Shown here in pieces: positions 24,238-36,523 of a DNA stretch of 64,000 nucleotides. Positions within the stretch are counted from its first letter, which is position 1, and each line of letters begins with the position of its first letter. The notes below the pieces were generated by a model, which was not told the origin of the DNA, ran no database searches, and saw only the letters and a program-made list of their open reading frames with translations. A program made the position numbers and the translations under genes. Source of the stretch: Callipepla californica brunnescens (lineage: Eukaryota > Chordata > Aves > Galliformes > Odontophoridae); NCBI GenBank assembly GCA_023055505.1, contig JALIRH010000100.1, positions 1,201,001-1,265,000 of the forward strand, given 5' to 3'.

Positions 24238-27200
24238 GAAAAGAAAGGTATGAGGAGGCTATGGGGAAGCTATGGGGCAGCTATTGGGCAGCAGTGGGGC
24301 AGCTATGGGGCAGTAGTAGGGCAGCTATAAGGCAGCTATGGGGCGGCTATGAGGAAGCCATTGGGCAGCTATGGGGCAGAAGTGAGGCAGCAATCAGGCA
24401 GCAGTGAGGCAGCTATGAGGAGGCTATGGGGCAGCTATGGGTCAGCTATCGAGAGGCTATGGGGCAGCTATGGGACGGCGATGAGGCAGACATGGGGCAG
24501 CTATGGGGGAGCAGTGAGGCAGCTATGGGGAGGCTATGGGGCAGTAGTTGGGCAGCTATAGGGTGGCTATGGGGAAGCCATTGGGCAGCTATGGGGCAGT
24601 AGTGAAGCAGCTATGGGTCAGTAGTTTGGCAGCTATGACGAGGCTATGGGAAGGCCATGGGGAAGCGATGGGGCAGCTCTGAGGCAGACAAAATGTAGCT
24701 ATGGGGGAGCAGTGAGGCAGCTATGGGGTGGCTATGGGGCAGTAGTGGGGCAGCTATGAGGTAGCCATGGGGCAGCTATGGGGAAGCAGCGAGGGAGCTA
24801 TGGGGTAGCAGTGAGGCAGCTATGATGAGGCTATGGGGAGGCTATGGGGCAGCCACGGTGCAGCTATGGGGCAGCAGTGGGGCAGCTATGGGCAGCAGTA
24901 AGGAAGCTATTGAGAAGGCTATGGGGGCAGCTATGGGGTGGCTATGGGGCAGCTATAGAGCAGCAATGTGGCAGTAGTGGGGCACCTATAAGGCAGCTAT
25001 GGGGCAGCAGTGGGACAGCTATGGGGCGGCTATTAGGCAGCCATGGGGTGGCAATGGGGCAGCAGTGAGGCAGCTATGGGGCGGCTATGGGGCTGAAGTG
25101 GGGCAGCTATGAGGAGTCTCTTGAGAGGCTATGGAGCAGCTATGGGGCAGCAGTGGGGTAGCAGGAGGAGACTATGGGGAGGCTATGAAGCAGGTATGGG
25201 GCAGCAGTGGGGCAGCTATGGGGCGACTATGGGGCAGCAGTTGAGCAGCTATGGGGCAGCCATGGGGCAGCTATGTGGCAGTAGTGAAACAGCTATGGTG
25301 TAGCTATAAGCGAGCCTTGGGGCAGCAAGGGGCAGTAGTAAGGCAGCTTTGGGGCAGCAGTGGGGCAGCTATGATGAGACTATGGGAAGGCCATGAGGAA
25401 GCTATGGGGCATCTTTGAGGCAGACAAAAAGTAGCTGTGGGGCTGCAGTGAGGCAGCTATGGGGCAGCTGTGGGGCAGCTATTGTGTAGCAGTGAGGCAT
25501 CTATGAGGAGGCTATGGGGAGGATATGAGGCAGCTATGGGGCAGAAGTGAGGCAGCTATGGGGTGGCTATAGGGCAGCAGTGGGGCAGGTATGGGGCAAC
25601 AAAGAGGCAGCCATGGGGCAGCAGTGGGGCAGCTTTGAGGCTACGGGGCGGCTATGGGGCAGTAGTGGGGTAGCTATGGGGCAGCAGTGAGGAAGCTAAG
25701 GGGAAGCAATGGGGCAGCTTTGAGGATGCTATTGGGAAGCCATGGGGCAGCAATGGGGCGGCTATGAGGCAGCGACGGGGAAGCTATGGGGCAGCAGTGA
25801 GGCAGGTATGGGGCAGTAGTAAGGCAGCTACGGGGCAGCAGTGGGGCAAATATGAGGAGGCTCTGAGGAAACTATGGGGCAGCTATGGGGCAGCAGTGAG
25901 GCAGTTATAGAACAGGTATGAGGCACTTATCAAGCAGCTATGGGTCAGCTATGAGGAGGCTATGGGGCAGATGTGGTGCAGCAGTGGGGCAGCTAAGGCA
26001 GCTATGGGGAGGCTATGGGGCAGCAGTGTGGGCAACTATGAGGAGACTATGGGGAGGCTATGAGGCAGCTATGGGGCAGTAGTCGGGCAGCTATTGGACG
26101 GCTATGAGGCAGCCATGGGGCAGCTATGGGGCAGCAGTGAGACAGCTATGGGGCAAGTATGGGGAGGCTATGGGGCAGCGACGGGGTGGCTATGGGGCAG
26201 TAGTGGGGCAGCTATGGTGAGGTTATGAGGCAGCCATGGGGTAGGTATGAGAAACCAGTGAGGCAGCTATGGGGCAGTAGTGGAGCAGCTATGAGGCAGC
26301 GGTGGGTCAGCTATGGGGTGGCTATGAGGCAGCAGTGGGTCAGCTATGGGGTGGCTATGAGGCAGCCATGGGGCAGCTATGGGACAGCAGTGGGGCAGCT
26401 ATGAGGTAGCCATGGGGCACCTATGGGGAAGCAGCGAGGGAGCTATGGGGTAGCAGTGAGGCAGCTATGAGGAAGCTATGGGGAGGCTATGGGGAGGCTA
26501 TGGGGAGGCTATGGGGCAGATATGTAACGGCTATGAGGCAGCCACGGTGCAGTTATGGGGCAGCCACGGTGCAGCTATGGGGCAGCAGTAAGGAAGCTAC
26601 GAGAAGGCTATGGAGGCAGCTATCGGGTGGCTATGAGACAGCTATGGGGCAACTATGAGGCAGCCGTAGGGCAGCTATGGTGCAGCAGTGAGGCAGCAAT
26701 TAGGCAGAAGTTGGGCAGATATGGGGCAGCAGTGAGGCAGCTATGAGGAGGCTATGGGGCAGCAGAGAGGCAGCTATGGGGCACGAGTGAGGCAGCTATG
26801 GGTTAGCTATGAGGAGGCCTTGAGGAGGCTATGGGGCAGATATGGGGCAGCAGTGGGGCAGCTAAGGCAGCTATGGGAAGGCTATGGGGCAGCAGTGTTG
26901 CAGCTATGAGGAGACTATGGGGAGGCTATGAGGCAGCTATGGGGCAGCAGTCGGGCAGATATAAGGCAGCTATTGGGAAGCAGTGGGGCAGCTATGGGGC
27001 GGCTATTAGGCAGCCTTTGGGCACCTATTGGGCAGCAGTGAGGCAGGTATGGGGCAGCTATGAGGACGTTATGGGGCAGCTATGGGGCAGCAGTGGGGCA
27101 GCAATAACGCAGTAGTGGGGCAGCTATGGGGCAGTAGTGGGGCAGCAATGAGGACGCTATAGGGAGACTATGGGGCATGTATGGAGCGGCTAGGAGGCAG

Positions 27201-28198
27201 CTATGGGGCAGGTATGAGGCAGCCATGGGGTGGCTGTGGGGCAGCAGTGAGGCAGCTATGAAGAGGCTATGGAAATGCTATAGGGCAGCAGTGGGGCAGC
27301 TACGGAGCGGCTATGAGGCAGCCATTTTGCATCTATGGGGCAGCAGTGGGGCAGCTACGAGGAAGCTATAGGGCAGCTATGGGACAGCAGTGGGGCAGCT
27401 ATGGTGCGGCTATGAGGCAGCCATGAGGCAGATATGGGGCAGCAGTGGGGCAGCTATGAGCAGGCTTTGGGGCGGCTGTGGAGCAGCAGTGGGGAAGCTA
27501 TGGGGCAGTAGTGGGGCAACTATAAGTTAGCAGTGGGGCAGCTATGGGGTGGCTATGGGGCAGCAGTGGGGCAGCTATGAGGAGGTTATGGGGCAGCCAT
27601 TGGCAGCTATGGGGCTGCAGTGAGGCAGCAATGGGGCAGCAGTGGGGCAGCTATGGGGCGGCTCTAAGGCAGCAGTGATGCAGATATTGGGCAGCTCTGA
27701 GGAGGCTATGAGGCCGCTATGAGGCAGTAGTGGGGCAGCTATGGGGCAGCAGTGGGGTGGCTATGTGGCAGCAATGGGGCAGCCATGGGGCAGGTATGGG
27801 GCTGCAGTGGGACAGCTATGAGGAGGCTATTGGGCAGGTATAGAGCGGCTATGTGGCAGTAGTCGGGCAGCTATTGGGCAGCTATTGGGAAGCCGTGGGG
27901 CAGCTATCGGGCGGCTATTATACAGCCATGGAGCAGCTATGGTGCAGCAGTGTTGCAGCTATGAGGAGGCTATGGGGAGGCTATGGAGCAGCTATGGGGC
28001 GGCTATCTGGTGGCTATGAGGCAGCTATCGGGCAGCTCTGAGGAGGCTATGGGGCCACTATGAGGCAGTAGTGGGGCAGCTATGGGGCAGCAGTGGGGTG
28101 GCTATGGGGTGGCAGCGGGGCAGCAGTGGGGCAGCCATGGGGCAGCTATGGGGCTGCAGTGGGGCAGCTATGAGGAGGCTATGGGGCAGCAGTGGGGC
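24238..28198. repeat. 11-bp minisatellite, GGCAGCTATGG consensus (left arm)
   Basis: Units GGCAGCTATGG, GGCAGCAGTGG, GGAGGCTATGG in tandem. Period 11 gives an 11-residue cycle (M-G-Q-L-W-G-S-Y-G-A-A), so + frames look protein-like but are not called. The + strand is extremely G-rich with frequent GGGG runs. It is interrupted by the GC island at 28,199 and resumes at 29,037. Confidence 0.95.
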
Positions 28199-28516
28199 TG
28201 CTGGTTTCCCCCCGCTTCTTTTGTTGGAGTCCTCGCCCCTTCCATGGTTGCCCACCAATGAGGACTGGCTGATCCCTCCCCCACATCGACGGCCCCGGAC
28301 CCACAACCCCGACCCCACATCTGCAGCCCCAGCCCCATAACAGAGCCTTCAGACCCCTAACTGAGCACCCGGACTTAGAACCGAGCATCGAGCCCCATTA
28401 GCCCCAACCCCAGCCCCACATCCCCGTCCCTCACCCAACTCCGCCCCACCCCACCCAGACCCTATTCCCCCCTTCTCCCTCCGCCACCCCACTCCTCCCC
28501 CCCTCCCCTTTCCCAC

Positions 28517-28592
28517 CTGCGTGTGCGCGAGCAGCCGCTGTAGCTCCCCCAGGAGCTCCACGTTGCGCGACCTCCCCCCCCGCCAACGCCAT
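28517..28592 (-). pseudogene. SGF29: SGF29 first coding exon, frameshifted by one G
   Basis: The minus strand has an ATG at 28,592-28,590 in a good context (G at -3, G at +4) and a CAG/GTGGG donor at 28,517/28,516. Ignoring one extra G in the run of eight near 28,575, the exon encodes 25 residues that start MALAGG and end ELLGELQRLLAHTQ. Vertebrate SGF29 also begins MAL, has the ELL-EL helix at the same distance, and its first 25 residues end in TQ. As written, the extra G changes frame after six codons; this may be a real lesion or a homopolymer error. Alone the match would be suggestive. With the SGF29 last exon on the same strand 18 kb downstream it becomes convincing. No second exon is visible to the left. 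Confidence 0.65.
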
Positions 28593-28691
28593 GGCCGAAC
28601 AGCCCCACCCCCACTGCGCGCGGCTCTGGGAATAGCACTACGCGTGCGCCGGTCCCGGAAGCCGGAAACGGAAGTCCCCCCCCCCCCGCAG
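28593..28691. promoter_or_regulatory. CpG promoter core with three ETS-type sites
   Basis: Lies between the minus-strand ATG at 28,592 and a plus-strand ATG at 28,692. It has CCCGGAAGCCGGAAACGGAA (28,655-28,674), three spaced GGAA sites, CGCGTGCGCCGG just upstream and no TATA. The layout suits a TATA-less bidirectional promoter driving SGF29 leftwards. Confidence 0.6.
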
Positions 28692-29024
28692 ATGAACGGA
28701 GCGGTGGAGTACTATGGCGGCGGCGGTGGCGGCGCCGCGGAAACCGCGGAAACCGCGCGTTGGAGCGGCGGCGGCGGCGGCGGCTCCGTTGCCGTGGGAA
28801 CCGCGGAAACTGCGGAAACTGCGGAAACCGCGCGTTGGAGCGGCGGCGGCGGCGGCGGCTCCGTTGCCGCGGAAACCGCACGTTGGAGCGGCGGCGGCGG
28901 CTGTACGGGAGGCACTGTGAGCTTTGGGGGTGGGGCTGGGCAGGGGCAGCGGCAGCGGCAGCGGCAGCGGGGGAGGGGCGGGGCAGGATTCCGGGGCCGC
29001 GCGGCGCTCTCTTTTTTCCCCTAG
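28692..29024 (+). other. Gly/Ala-rich 110-codon open frame opposite SGF29 exon 1
   Basis: Starts ATGAACGGAGCGG and reads MNGAVEYYGGGGGGAAETAE, then two further imperfect copies of the block ETARWSGGGGGGSV, then a GQGQRQRQRQR stretch, with a stop at 29,022. No family recognised. GGC-rich promoter DNA often stays open by chance, and the frame is also open on the other strand, so coding is doubtful. Confidence 0.2.
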
Positions 29025-29036
29025 CACTTGTAACAT

Positions 29037-32000
29037 CTATGAGGAGGCTATGGGGAGGATATGAGGCAGCTATGGGGTGGCTATGGGGCGGCTATGGGGC
29101 TGCAGTAAGGCAGGTATGGGGCAGAAATGAGGCAGCCACGGGGCAGCAGTGGGGCAGCTATGGGGCAGCTATGGGACAGAAGTGGGGCAGCTCTAAGGGT
29201 AGCCATGGGGCAGTTATGGGGCAAGAGTGGGGCAGGTATGGGGCGGCTATTAGGCAGCCATCAAGCAGCTATGAGGCAGTAGTGGGGCAGCTATGAGGAA
29301 GCAGTGATGGAGCTATGGAGTAGCAGTGAGGCAGCTATAAGGAGGCTATGGGAGGCTATGGGGCAGCTATGGTGCATCAGTGAGGAAGCTATGGGGCGGC
29401 TTTGGGGCAGCATTTTGGCAGCTATGGGGCAGCAGTGGGACAGCTATGAGGAGGCTATGGGGAAGCTATGTGGCAGCAGAGAGCTAGCTATGGGGCAGCT
29501 ATGAGGAGGCTAAGGGGAGGCTATGGGGCAGCTATAGAGCGCCTATGTGGCAGTAGTTGGGCAGATATAAGGCAGCAGTGGGGCAGCTATGGGGCGGGAA
29601 TTAGGCAGCCATGGGGCACGTATGGGGCAGCAGTGAGGTAGCTATGGGGCAGCTATGGGTCAGCTATGAGGAGGTTATGGGGAGGCAATGGAGCAGCAGT
29701 GGGGCAGATATGGGACGGTTATTAAGAGGCTATGTGGCAGCTATGGGGCATTAGTGGGGCAGCTATGGGGAAGTAGTGGGGCAGATATGGGGCAGCAGTG
29801 AGGCAGCTATGGGGTAGCTATGAGAAAGCTATGGGGCAGCAGTGAGGAAGTAGTGAGGCAGCTATGAGAAGGCTGTGGGGAAGCTATGGGGCAGCTATGG
29901 GGCACCAGTGAGGCAGCTATGGGGCACCAGTGAGGCAGCTATAGGGAGGCTACGGGGCAGCAGTGAGGGAGTAGAGAGTCAAATATGGGGCATTAGTGCG
30001 GCAGCTATGGGGCATTAGTGGGGCAGTTATGAGGAGGCTATGGGGAGGCTATGGAGCAGCTATGGGGCAGCTATAGGGCAGCAGGGAGGTAGCAATGGGG
30101 CAGCAGTTGGGAAGCTATGATGAGGCTATGGTGAGTCTACGGGGCAGCTATGGTACACCAGTGAGGCAGCCATGGGGCAGCTATGGTACACCAGTGAGGC
30201 AGCCATGGGGCAGCTATGGGGCACCAATGGGACAGTTATGAGGAGGCTGTGGGGAAGCTATGGGGCAGCTATGGGGCAGCAATGAGGAGGGTATGGAGAG
30301 GCTATGGGGCAGCTATGGTGCAACAGTGAGGCAGCTATGGGGTAGCTTTGAGGAGGCTGTGGGGAGGATATGGGGTAGATATGTGGCAACGGTGAGGTAG
30401 CTATGGGGAAGCTATGGGGCAGCAATGAGGGAGTAGTCGGTCAGCTATGGGGCATTAGTGCTGCAGCTATGGGGCCGAGTGGGGCAGTTAAGAGGAGGCT
30501 ATGGGGAGGCTATGGGGCAGCTATCGGACAGCATTGAGCTAGCTTTAGAACAGCTATGAGGAGGCTATGGGGCAGATATGGGGCAGCAGTCGGGCAGCTA
30601 TGGGGCGAATATGGAGCAGCAGTGGGGCAGGTATGGGGCAGTAGTAAGACAGCTATGTGGCAGCAGTGGGGCAGATATGAGGAGGCTATGAGGAGGCTAT
30701 GGGGCGGCTATGAAGCAGCAGTGAGGCAGTTATGAGGCGGCTATGGGTCAGATATGTGGCAGCAGTGAAGCAGCTATGGTGCGGCTATGGGGCAGCTATC
30801 GGACAGCATTGAGCTAGCTTTAGAACAGCTATGAGGAGGCTATGGGGCAGATATGGGGCAGCAGTCGGGCAGCTATGGGGCGGATATGGAGCAGCAGTGG
30901 GGCAGGTATGGGGCAGTAGTAAGACAGATATGTGGCAGCAGTGGGGCAGATATGAGGAGGCTATGAGGAGGCTATGGGGCGGCTATGAAGCAGCAGTGAG
31001 GCAGTTATGAGGCGGCTATGGGTCAGATATGTGGCAGCAGTGAAGCAGCTATGGTGCGGCTATAAGGCAGCCATGGGGCAGCTATGGGTTAGCAGTGAGT
31101 CAGCTATGGGGCAGCAGTTGGGCAGCTATGAGGAGGCTATGGGGCAGCTATGGAGCAGATTTGAAACAGCTTTGGGGCGGCTGTGGGGCAGTAGTTTGGC
31201 AGCTATGAGGCAGCAGTTGGGCAGCAGTTGGGGCAGTAGTGAGGCAGCTATGTGGCAGCTCAGGAGAGGCTATGGGGCAGCTATGGGGCATTAGTGGGGC
31301 AGCTATGGGGAAGTAGTGGGGCAGATATGGGGCAGCAGTGAGGCAGCTATGGGGTAGCTATTGGGCAGTAGTGGGGAAGCAGTGAGGCAGCTATGGGGCA
31401 GCAGTTGGGCAGCTATAAAGAGGCTATGGAGAGGCTGTGCGGCAGCTATGGTGCATCAGTGAGGAAGCTATGGGGCGTCTTTAGGGCAGCAGTTTGACAG
31501 CTATGAGGCAGTCACGGGGCAGCTATGGGACAGCAGTGGGACAGCTATGAGGAGGCTAGAGGGCAGCTATGGGGCAGCTATGAGGAGGCTATGGGGAGGC
31601 TATGGGGCAGGTATATAGTGGCTATGTGGCAGTAGTCGGGCAGATATAAGGCATCAATGGGGCAGCAGTGGGGCAGCTATTGGGCGGCTATTAGGCAGCC
31701 ATGGGGCGGCTATGGGGCAGCAGGGAGGTAGCAATGGGGCAGCAGTGGAGCAGCTATGATGAGGCTATGGCGAGGCTCTGGGGCAGCTATGGTGCACCAG
31801 TGAGGCAGCTATTGGGTAGCTATGAAGAGGCTGTGGGGAGGCTATGGGGCAGATATGTGGCAACGTTGAGGTAGCTATTGAGAAGCTATGGGGCAGCAGT
31901 GAGGCAGTAGTGGGTCAGCTATGGGGCATTAGTGCTGCAGCTATGGGGCCGCAGTGGGGCATCTAAGAGGAAGCTATAGGGAGGCTATGGGGCAGCTATG

Positions 32001-34967
32001 GGGCAGCAGTGAGCTAGCTATAGAACAGCTATGAGGAGGCTATGGGGCAGCTATGGAGCAGATTTGAAACAGCTTTGGGGCGGCTATGGGGCAGTAGTTT
32101 GGCAGCTATGAGGCAGCAGTTGGGCAGCTATGGGGCAGTAGTGAGGCAGCTATGTGGCGGCTCAGGAGAGGCTATGGGGCAGCTATGGGGCATTAGTGGG
32201 GCAGCTATGGGGAAGTAGTGGGGCAGGTAAGGGGCAGAAGTGAGGCAGCTATGAGGTAGCTATGAGGAGGCTATGGGGCAGTAGTGGGGAAGCAGTGAGG
32301 CAGCTATGGGGCAGCAGTTGGGCAGCTATGAGGAGGCTATGGGGAGGCTATGGGGCAGCAGTGAGGCAGTTTTGGGGCACCAGTGAGGCAGCTATGGGGA
32401 GGCTACGGGGCAGCAGTCGGGCAGCTATGGGGCGGATATGGAGCAGCAGTGGGGCAGATATGAGGAGGCTATGAGGAGGCTATGGGGCAGTAGTGGGGAA
32501 GCAGTGAGGCAGCTATGGGGCAGCAGTTGGGCAGCTATGAGGAGGCTATGGGGAGGCTATGGGGCAGCAGTGAGGCAGTTTTGGGGCACCAGTGAGGCAG
32601 CTATGGGGAGGCTACGGGGCAGCAGTCGGGCAGCTATGGGGCGGATATGGAGCAGCAGTGGGGCAGATATGAGGAGGCTATGAGGAGGCTATGGGGCAGC
32701 AGTGAGGCAGCTATGGGACAGGTATGAGGCACTTATCAAGCAGCTCTGGGGCAGCGGTGTGGCAGCTAAGAGGAGGCAATTGGGAGGCTATGGGGCAGCT
32801 ATGAAGCAGCAGTGAGGCAGCTATGGGGCGTCTATGGGGCAGCAGTGGGGCAACTATGAGGAGACTATGGGGAGGCTATGGGGCAGCTATTGGGCAGCAG
32901 TGAGGCAGCAATGAGGCAGCTATGAGGAGGCTATGGGAAGCCGATGAGGCAGCTATAGAGCGGCTATGGGGCAGTAGTGGGGCAGCTATTGGGCAGCTAT
33001 TGGGAAGCAGTGGCAAGGCTATCGGGCGGCTATTAGGCAGCCATTGGGCACCATGGGGCAGCAGTGAGGCAGCTATGGGACGGCTATGGGGAGGCTATGG
33101 GGCAGGTATGGGGCAGCAGTGGGGCAGCTATGGAGCAGATATCGAGAGGTTATGAGGCAGCTATGGGGTGGCGATGAGGCAGACATAGGGAAGCTATGGT
33201 GGAGCAGGGAGGCAGCTATGGGGTGGCTATGGGGCAGCAGTGAGACAGCTATGGGGCAAGTATGGGGAGGCTATGGGGCAGTAATGGGGCAGCTATGGGG
33301 CGGCTATGAGGCAGCCATGGGGTACGTCTGGGGCAGCAGTGAGGCAGCTATGGGGAGGCTATGGGGCAGCCATGGGGTACGTCTGGGGCACCACTGAGGC
33401 AGCTATGGGCAGCAGTGAGGCAGCTATGGGGAGGCTATGGGGCAGCAGTGAGGCAGTAGTGGGTCAGCTATGGGGCATAAGTGCTGCAGCTATGGGGCTG
33501 CAGTGGGGCAGCTAAGAGGAAGCTATGGGGAGGCTATGGGGCAGCTATTGTGCATCAGTGAGGAAGCTACGAGGCGGCAATGGGGCAGCAGTTTTGCAGT
33601 TATGAGGCAGCTATGGGGCAGCAGTGAGGCAGCTATGAGGAGACTATGGGGAGGCTATGGGGCAGAAGTGGGGCAGCTATGGGGTAGCCATGGGGCAGCC
33701 ATCAAACGGCTATGGGGCAGCAGTGGGGCAGCTAAGAGGAGTCTATGGACCAGCTATGGGGCGGCTACAAGGCAGCCATGGGGCAACTATGGGGAAGCAG
33801 TGAGAGAGCTATGAGGAGGCTATGGGTAGGCTATAGGGCAGGTATTGGACAGCTATGAGGCAGCCATGGTGCAGCTATGGGGCAGCAGTGGGGCAGCAAT
33901 GGGGCGGCTATTAGGCAGCCATGGGGTGGCAATGGGACACCAGTGAGACATCTATGGGGTGGATATGTAGCAGCAGTGGGGCAGGTATGGGGCAGTAGTG
34001 GGGTAGCTATGAGGAGGCTACGGGGCAACTATGGGGCAGCAGAGAGGCAGCGATGGGACAGGTATGAGGAGGCTATGGGGAGACTACGGGGCAGCTATGA
34101 AGCTGCAGTGAGGCAGCTATGGGGCGGCTATGGGGAGGCTATGGGGCAGCTATGGAAAAGCTATGAGGCAACCATGGGGCTGCAGTTGGGCAGCTCTGGG
34201 GCCGCATTGAGGAAGCTATGGGGCAGCTCCGAGGAGCCTATGCAGCAGCTATGGAGCGGCTATGAGGCAGCTATGGGGCAGGTATGAGGCAGCCATGAGG
34301 CGGCTGTGGGGCAGCAGTGAGGCAGCTATAAAGAGGCTATGGGGAGGCTATGGGGCAGCTATGGTGCATCAGTGAGGAAGCTATGGGGCGTCAATGGGGC
34401 AGCAGTTTGACAGCTATGAGGCAGCCACGGGGCAGCTATGGGGCAGCAGTGGGACAGCTATGAGGAGGCTATAGGGCAGCTATGGGGCAGCTCTGAGGAG
34501 GCTATGGGGAGGCTATGGAGCAGCTATGGGGCAGCAGTGAGGAAGCTATGGGGTGGCTATGGGGCGGCTATGAGGCAGCTATGGGGTAGCAGTGAGACAG
34601 CTATGAGGAGGCTACGGGGAGGCTATAGGGCAGTTATGGGGCGGGTATTAGACAGCCATGGGGCGGCTATGGGGCAGCAGGGAGGTAGCAATGGGGCAGC
34701 AGTGGGGCAGCTATGATGAGGCTATGGCGAGGCTCTGGGGCAGCTATGGTGCACCAGTGAGGCAGCTATTGGGTAGCTATGAGGAGGCTGTGGGGAGGCT
34801 ATGGGGCAGATATGCGGCAACGGTGAGGCAGCTATTGGGAAGCTATGGGGCAGCAGTGAGGCAGTAGTGGGTCAGCGATGGGGCAGCAGTGAGGCAGCTA
34901 TGGGGCTGCAGTGGGGCATCTAAGAGGAAGCTATGGCGAGGCTATGGGGCAGCTATGGGGCAGCAAT
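29037..34967. repeat. 11-bp minisatellite, GGCAGCTATGG consensus (right arm)
   Basis: The same unit as the left arm. Recent internal duplications have lengths divisible by 11: an apparently identical 209-bp block at about 32,262-32,470 and 32,471-32,679, and a ~275-bp block starting at 30,518 and again at 30,793. A block starting near 31,706 recurs near 34,665. The array ends where the truncated ERV-L begins (GCAGCAATC/GGTTTTCCC). Confidence 0.95.
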
Positions 34968-36523
34968 CGGTTTTCCCACAAAGCGACACAATCCATCTGT
35001 GAACAGGGCGTATCTCTTTTCATCTTCTGTTAGTTCATTATATGGTGAGGCTTCTTTAGCACGTGACACCTCCTCTGCTGGTGTTGTTCCAAACTTTTTA
35101 CCTTCAGGCCAGTCCATGATCACCTCCAGGATTCCTGAACGGTTGGGGTTCCCCATCCGAGCTCGCTGTGTAATCAGCGCAATCCACTTACTCCAAGTGG
35201 CATCAGTAGCATGATGGGTAGAGGGAACTGTTCCTTTAAACATCCAGTTCAGTACTGGCAGTCGAGGTGCCAGAAGGAGCTGCGTTTCAGTACCGATTAC
35301 TTCAGAAGCAGCTCGAACCCCCTGATATGCGGCTAAGATCTCCTTCTCAGTTGGAGTGTAGCGCTCCTCAGACCCCCTGTATGCTCGACTCCAGAAACCA
35401 AGGGGTCGGCCTCGGGTCTCTCCAGAAGCTCTTTGCCACAAACTCCAAGTGGGACCTTCCTTTCCAGCAGCAGTGTAGAGGATGTTCTTTACATCCTGTC
35501 CCGTCCGCACTGGCCCCAGGGCCACGGCACGGGCTATCTCCTGCTTCATTTGCTCAAAAGCCTGCTGCTGCTCAGGGCCCCACACAAAATCATTCTTCTT
35601 CCAGAGGTCACCTGATAAAGGGGGCTCACAATGAGGCTGTAGTTTGGAACATGCAGTCTCCAAAATCCCACTACACCCAGAAAAGCTTGGCTCTCTGTCT
35701 TACTGGTGGGTGGAGACATGGCAGTAATTTTGTCAATCCCATCTGTTGGGATGTGACGACGTCCATCTTGCCACTTTATGCCTAGGAACTGAATTTCTTG
35801 TGCAGGTCCTTTCACTTTGCTTCGCTTAATAGCGAAGCCAGCTCGCAGGAGGATCTGTATTATTGTCTCTCCTTTCTTAAAAACTTCCTCTGCTGTATTG
35901 CCCCATACAGCAATATCATCGATGTACTGCAGATGCTCAGGAGCAGCACCCTGTTCCAATGCAGTTTGGATCAACCCATGGCAAATGGTTGGGCTGTGCT
36001 TCCACCCCTGGGGCAAACGGTTCCAGGTGTACTGAACGCCTCTCCAGGTGAAGGCAAACTGTGGCCTGCATTCTGTGGCCAAGGGAATTGAAAAGAAGGC
36101 GTTAGCAATGTCAATGGTGGCATACCACTTGGCTGCTTTTGACTCCAGTTCATACTGGAGTTGAAGCATGTCTGGCACAGCAGCACTCAGTGGAGGTGTG
36201 ACTTCGTTCAGGCCACGGTAATCTACCGTCAACCTCCATTCTCCGTTGGCTTTACGCACTGGCCATATGGGGCTGTTAAACGGGGAGTGAGTTTTGCTGA
36301 TCACTCCCTGGCTCTCTAGCTGACGAATCAGATGATGAATGGGGAGCAAGGAATCCCTGTTGGTGCGGTACTGCCGTCTGTGCACCGTTTTTGTAGCAAT
36401 TGGTACCTGTTGCTCCTCCACTTGTAGCAACCCCACAACAGATGGATCTTCTGACAGGCCAGGTAAAACAGATAGTTGCTTAATGCTATCTGTGTCCACA
36501 GTAGCTATTCCAAAAGCCCATCG
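34968..36523 (-). pseudogene. pol: ERV-L-like reverse transcriptase and RNase H start, truncated
   Basis: In frame with protease after the TAG. RT landmarks: SPFNSPIWPVRK, WRLTVDYRGLNEV, ATIDIANAFFSI with the first catalytic Asp, LPQGWKHSPTICH, then QYIDDIAVWGN with the two further Asp (residues ~184-185 of the frame that opens at 36,499). A frameshift near 35,640 moves the connection domain into another frame, which runs to YALFTDGLCRF, the opening strand of RNase H, and is then cut by minisatellite. RNase H and integrase are missing. Confidence 0.83.

Larger units (their letters stand above)
28199..29036. other. GC-rich island with SGF29 first exon and promoter, inside the minisatellite
   Basis: A non-repetitive CpG island. 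From left to right: about 300 bp of C-rich sequence that would be SGF29 intron 1 on the minus strand, the exon at 28,517-28,592, a CpG promoter core, then GGC-rich sequence with three imperfect copies of a ~65-bp unit (CGTTGGAGCGGCGGCGG plus CTCCGTTGCCG), and GGGCAGCGGCAGCGGC. Its edges join the 11-bp repeat abruptly on both sides. Confidence 0.8.

Noticed and set aside
24186..34867. More than twenty + frames with an MGQLWGSYGAA-like pattern, one beginning in the GC island
   Set aside because: The 11-residue cycle is the direct translation of the 11-bp unit; no start context or non-repeat domain.
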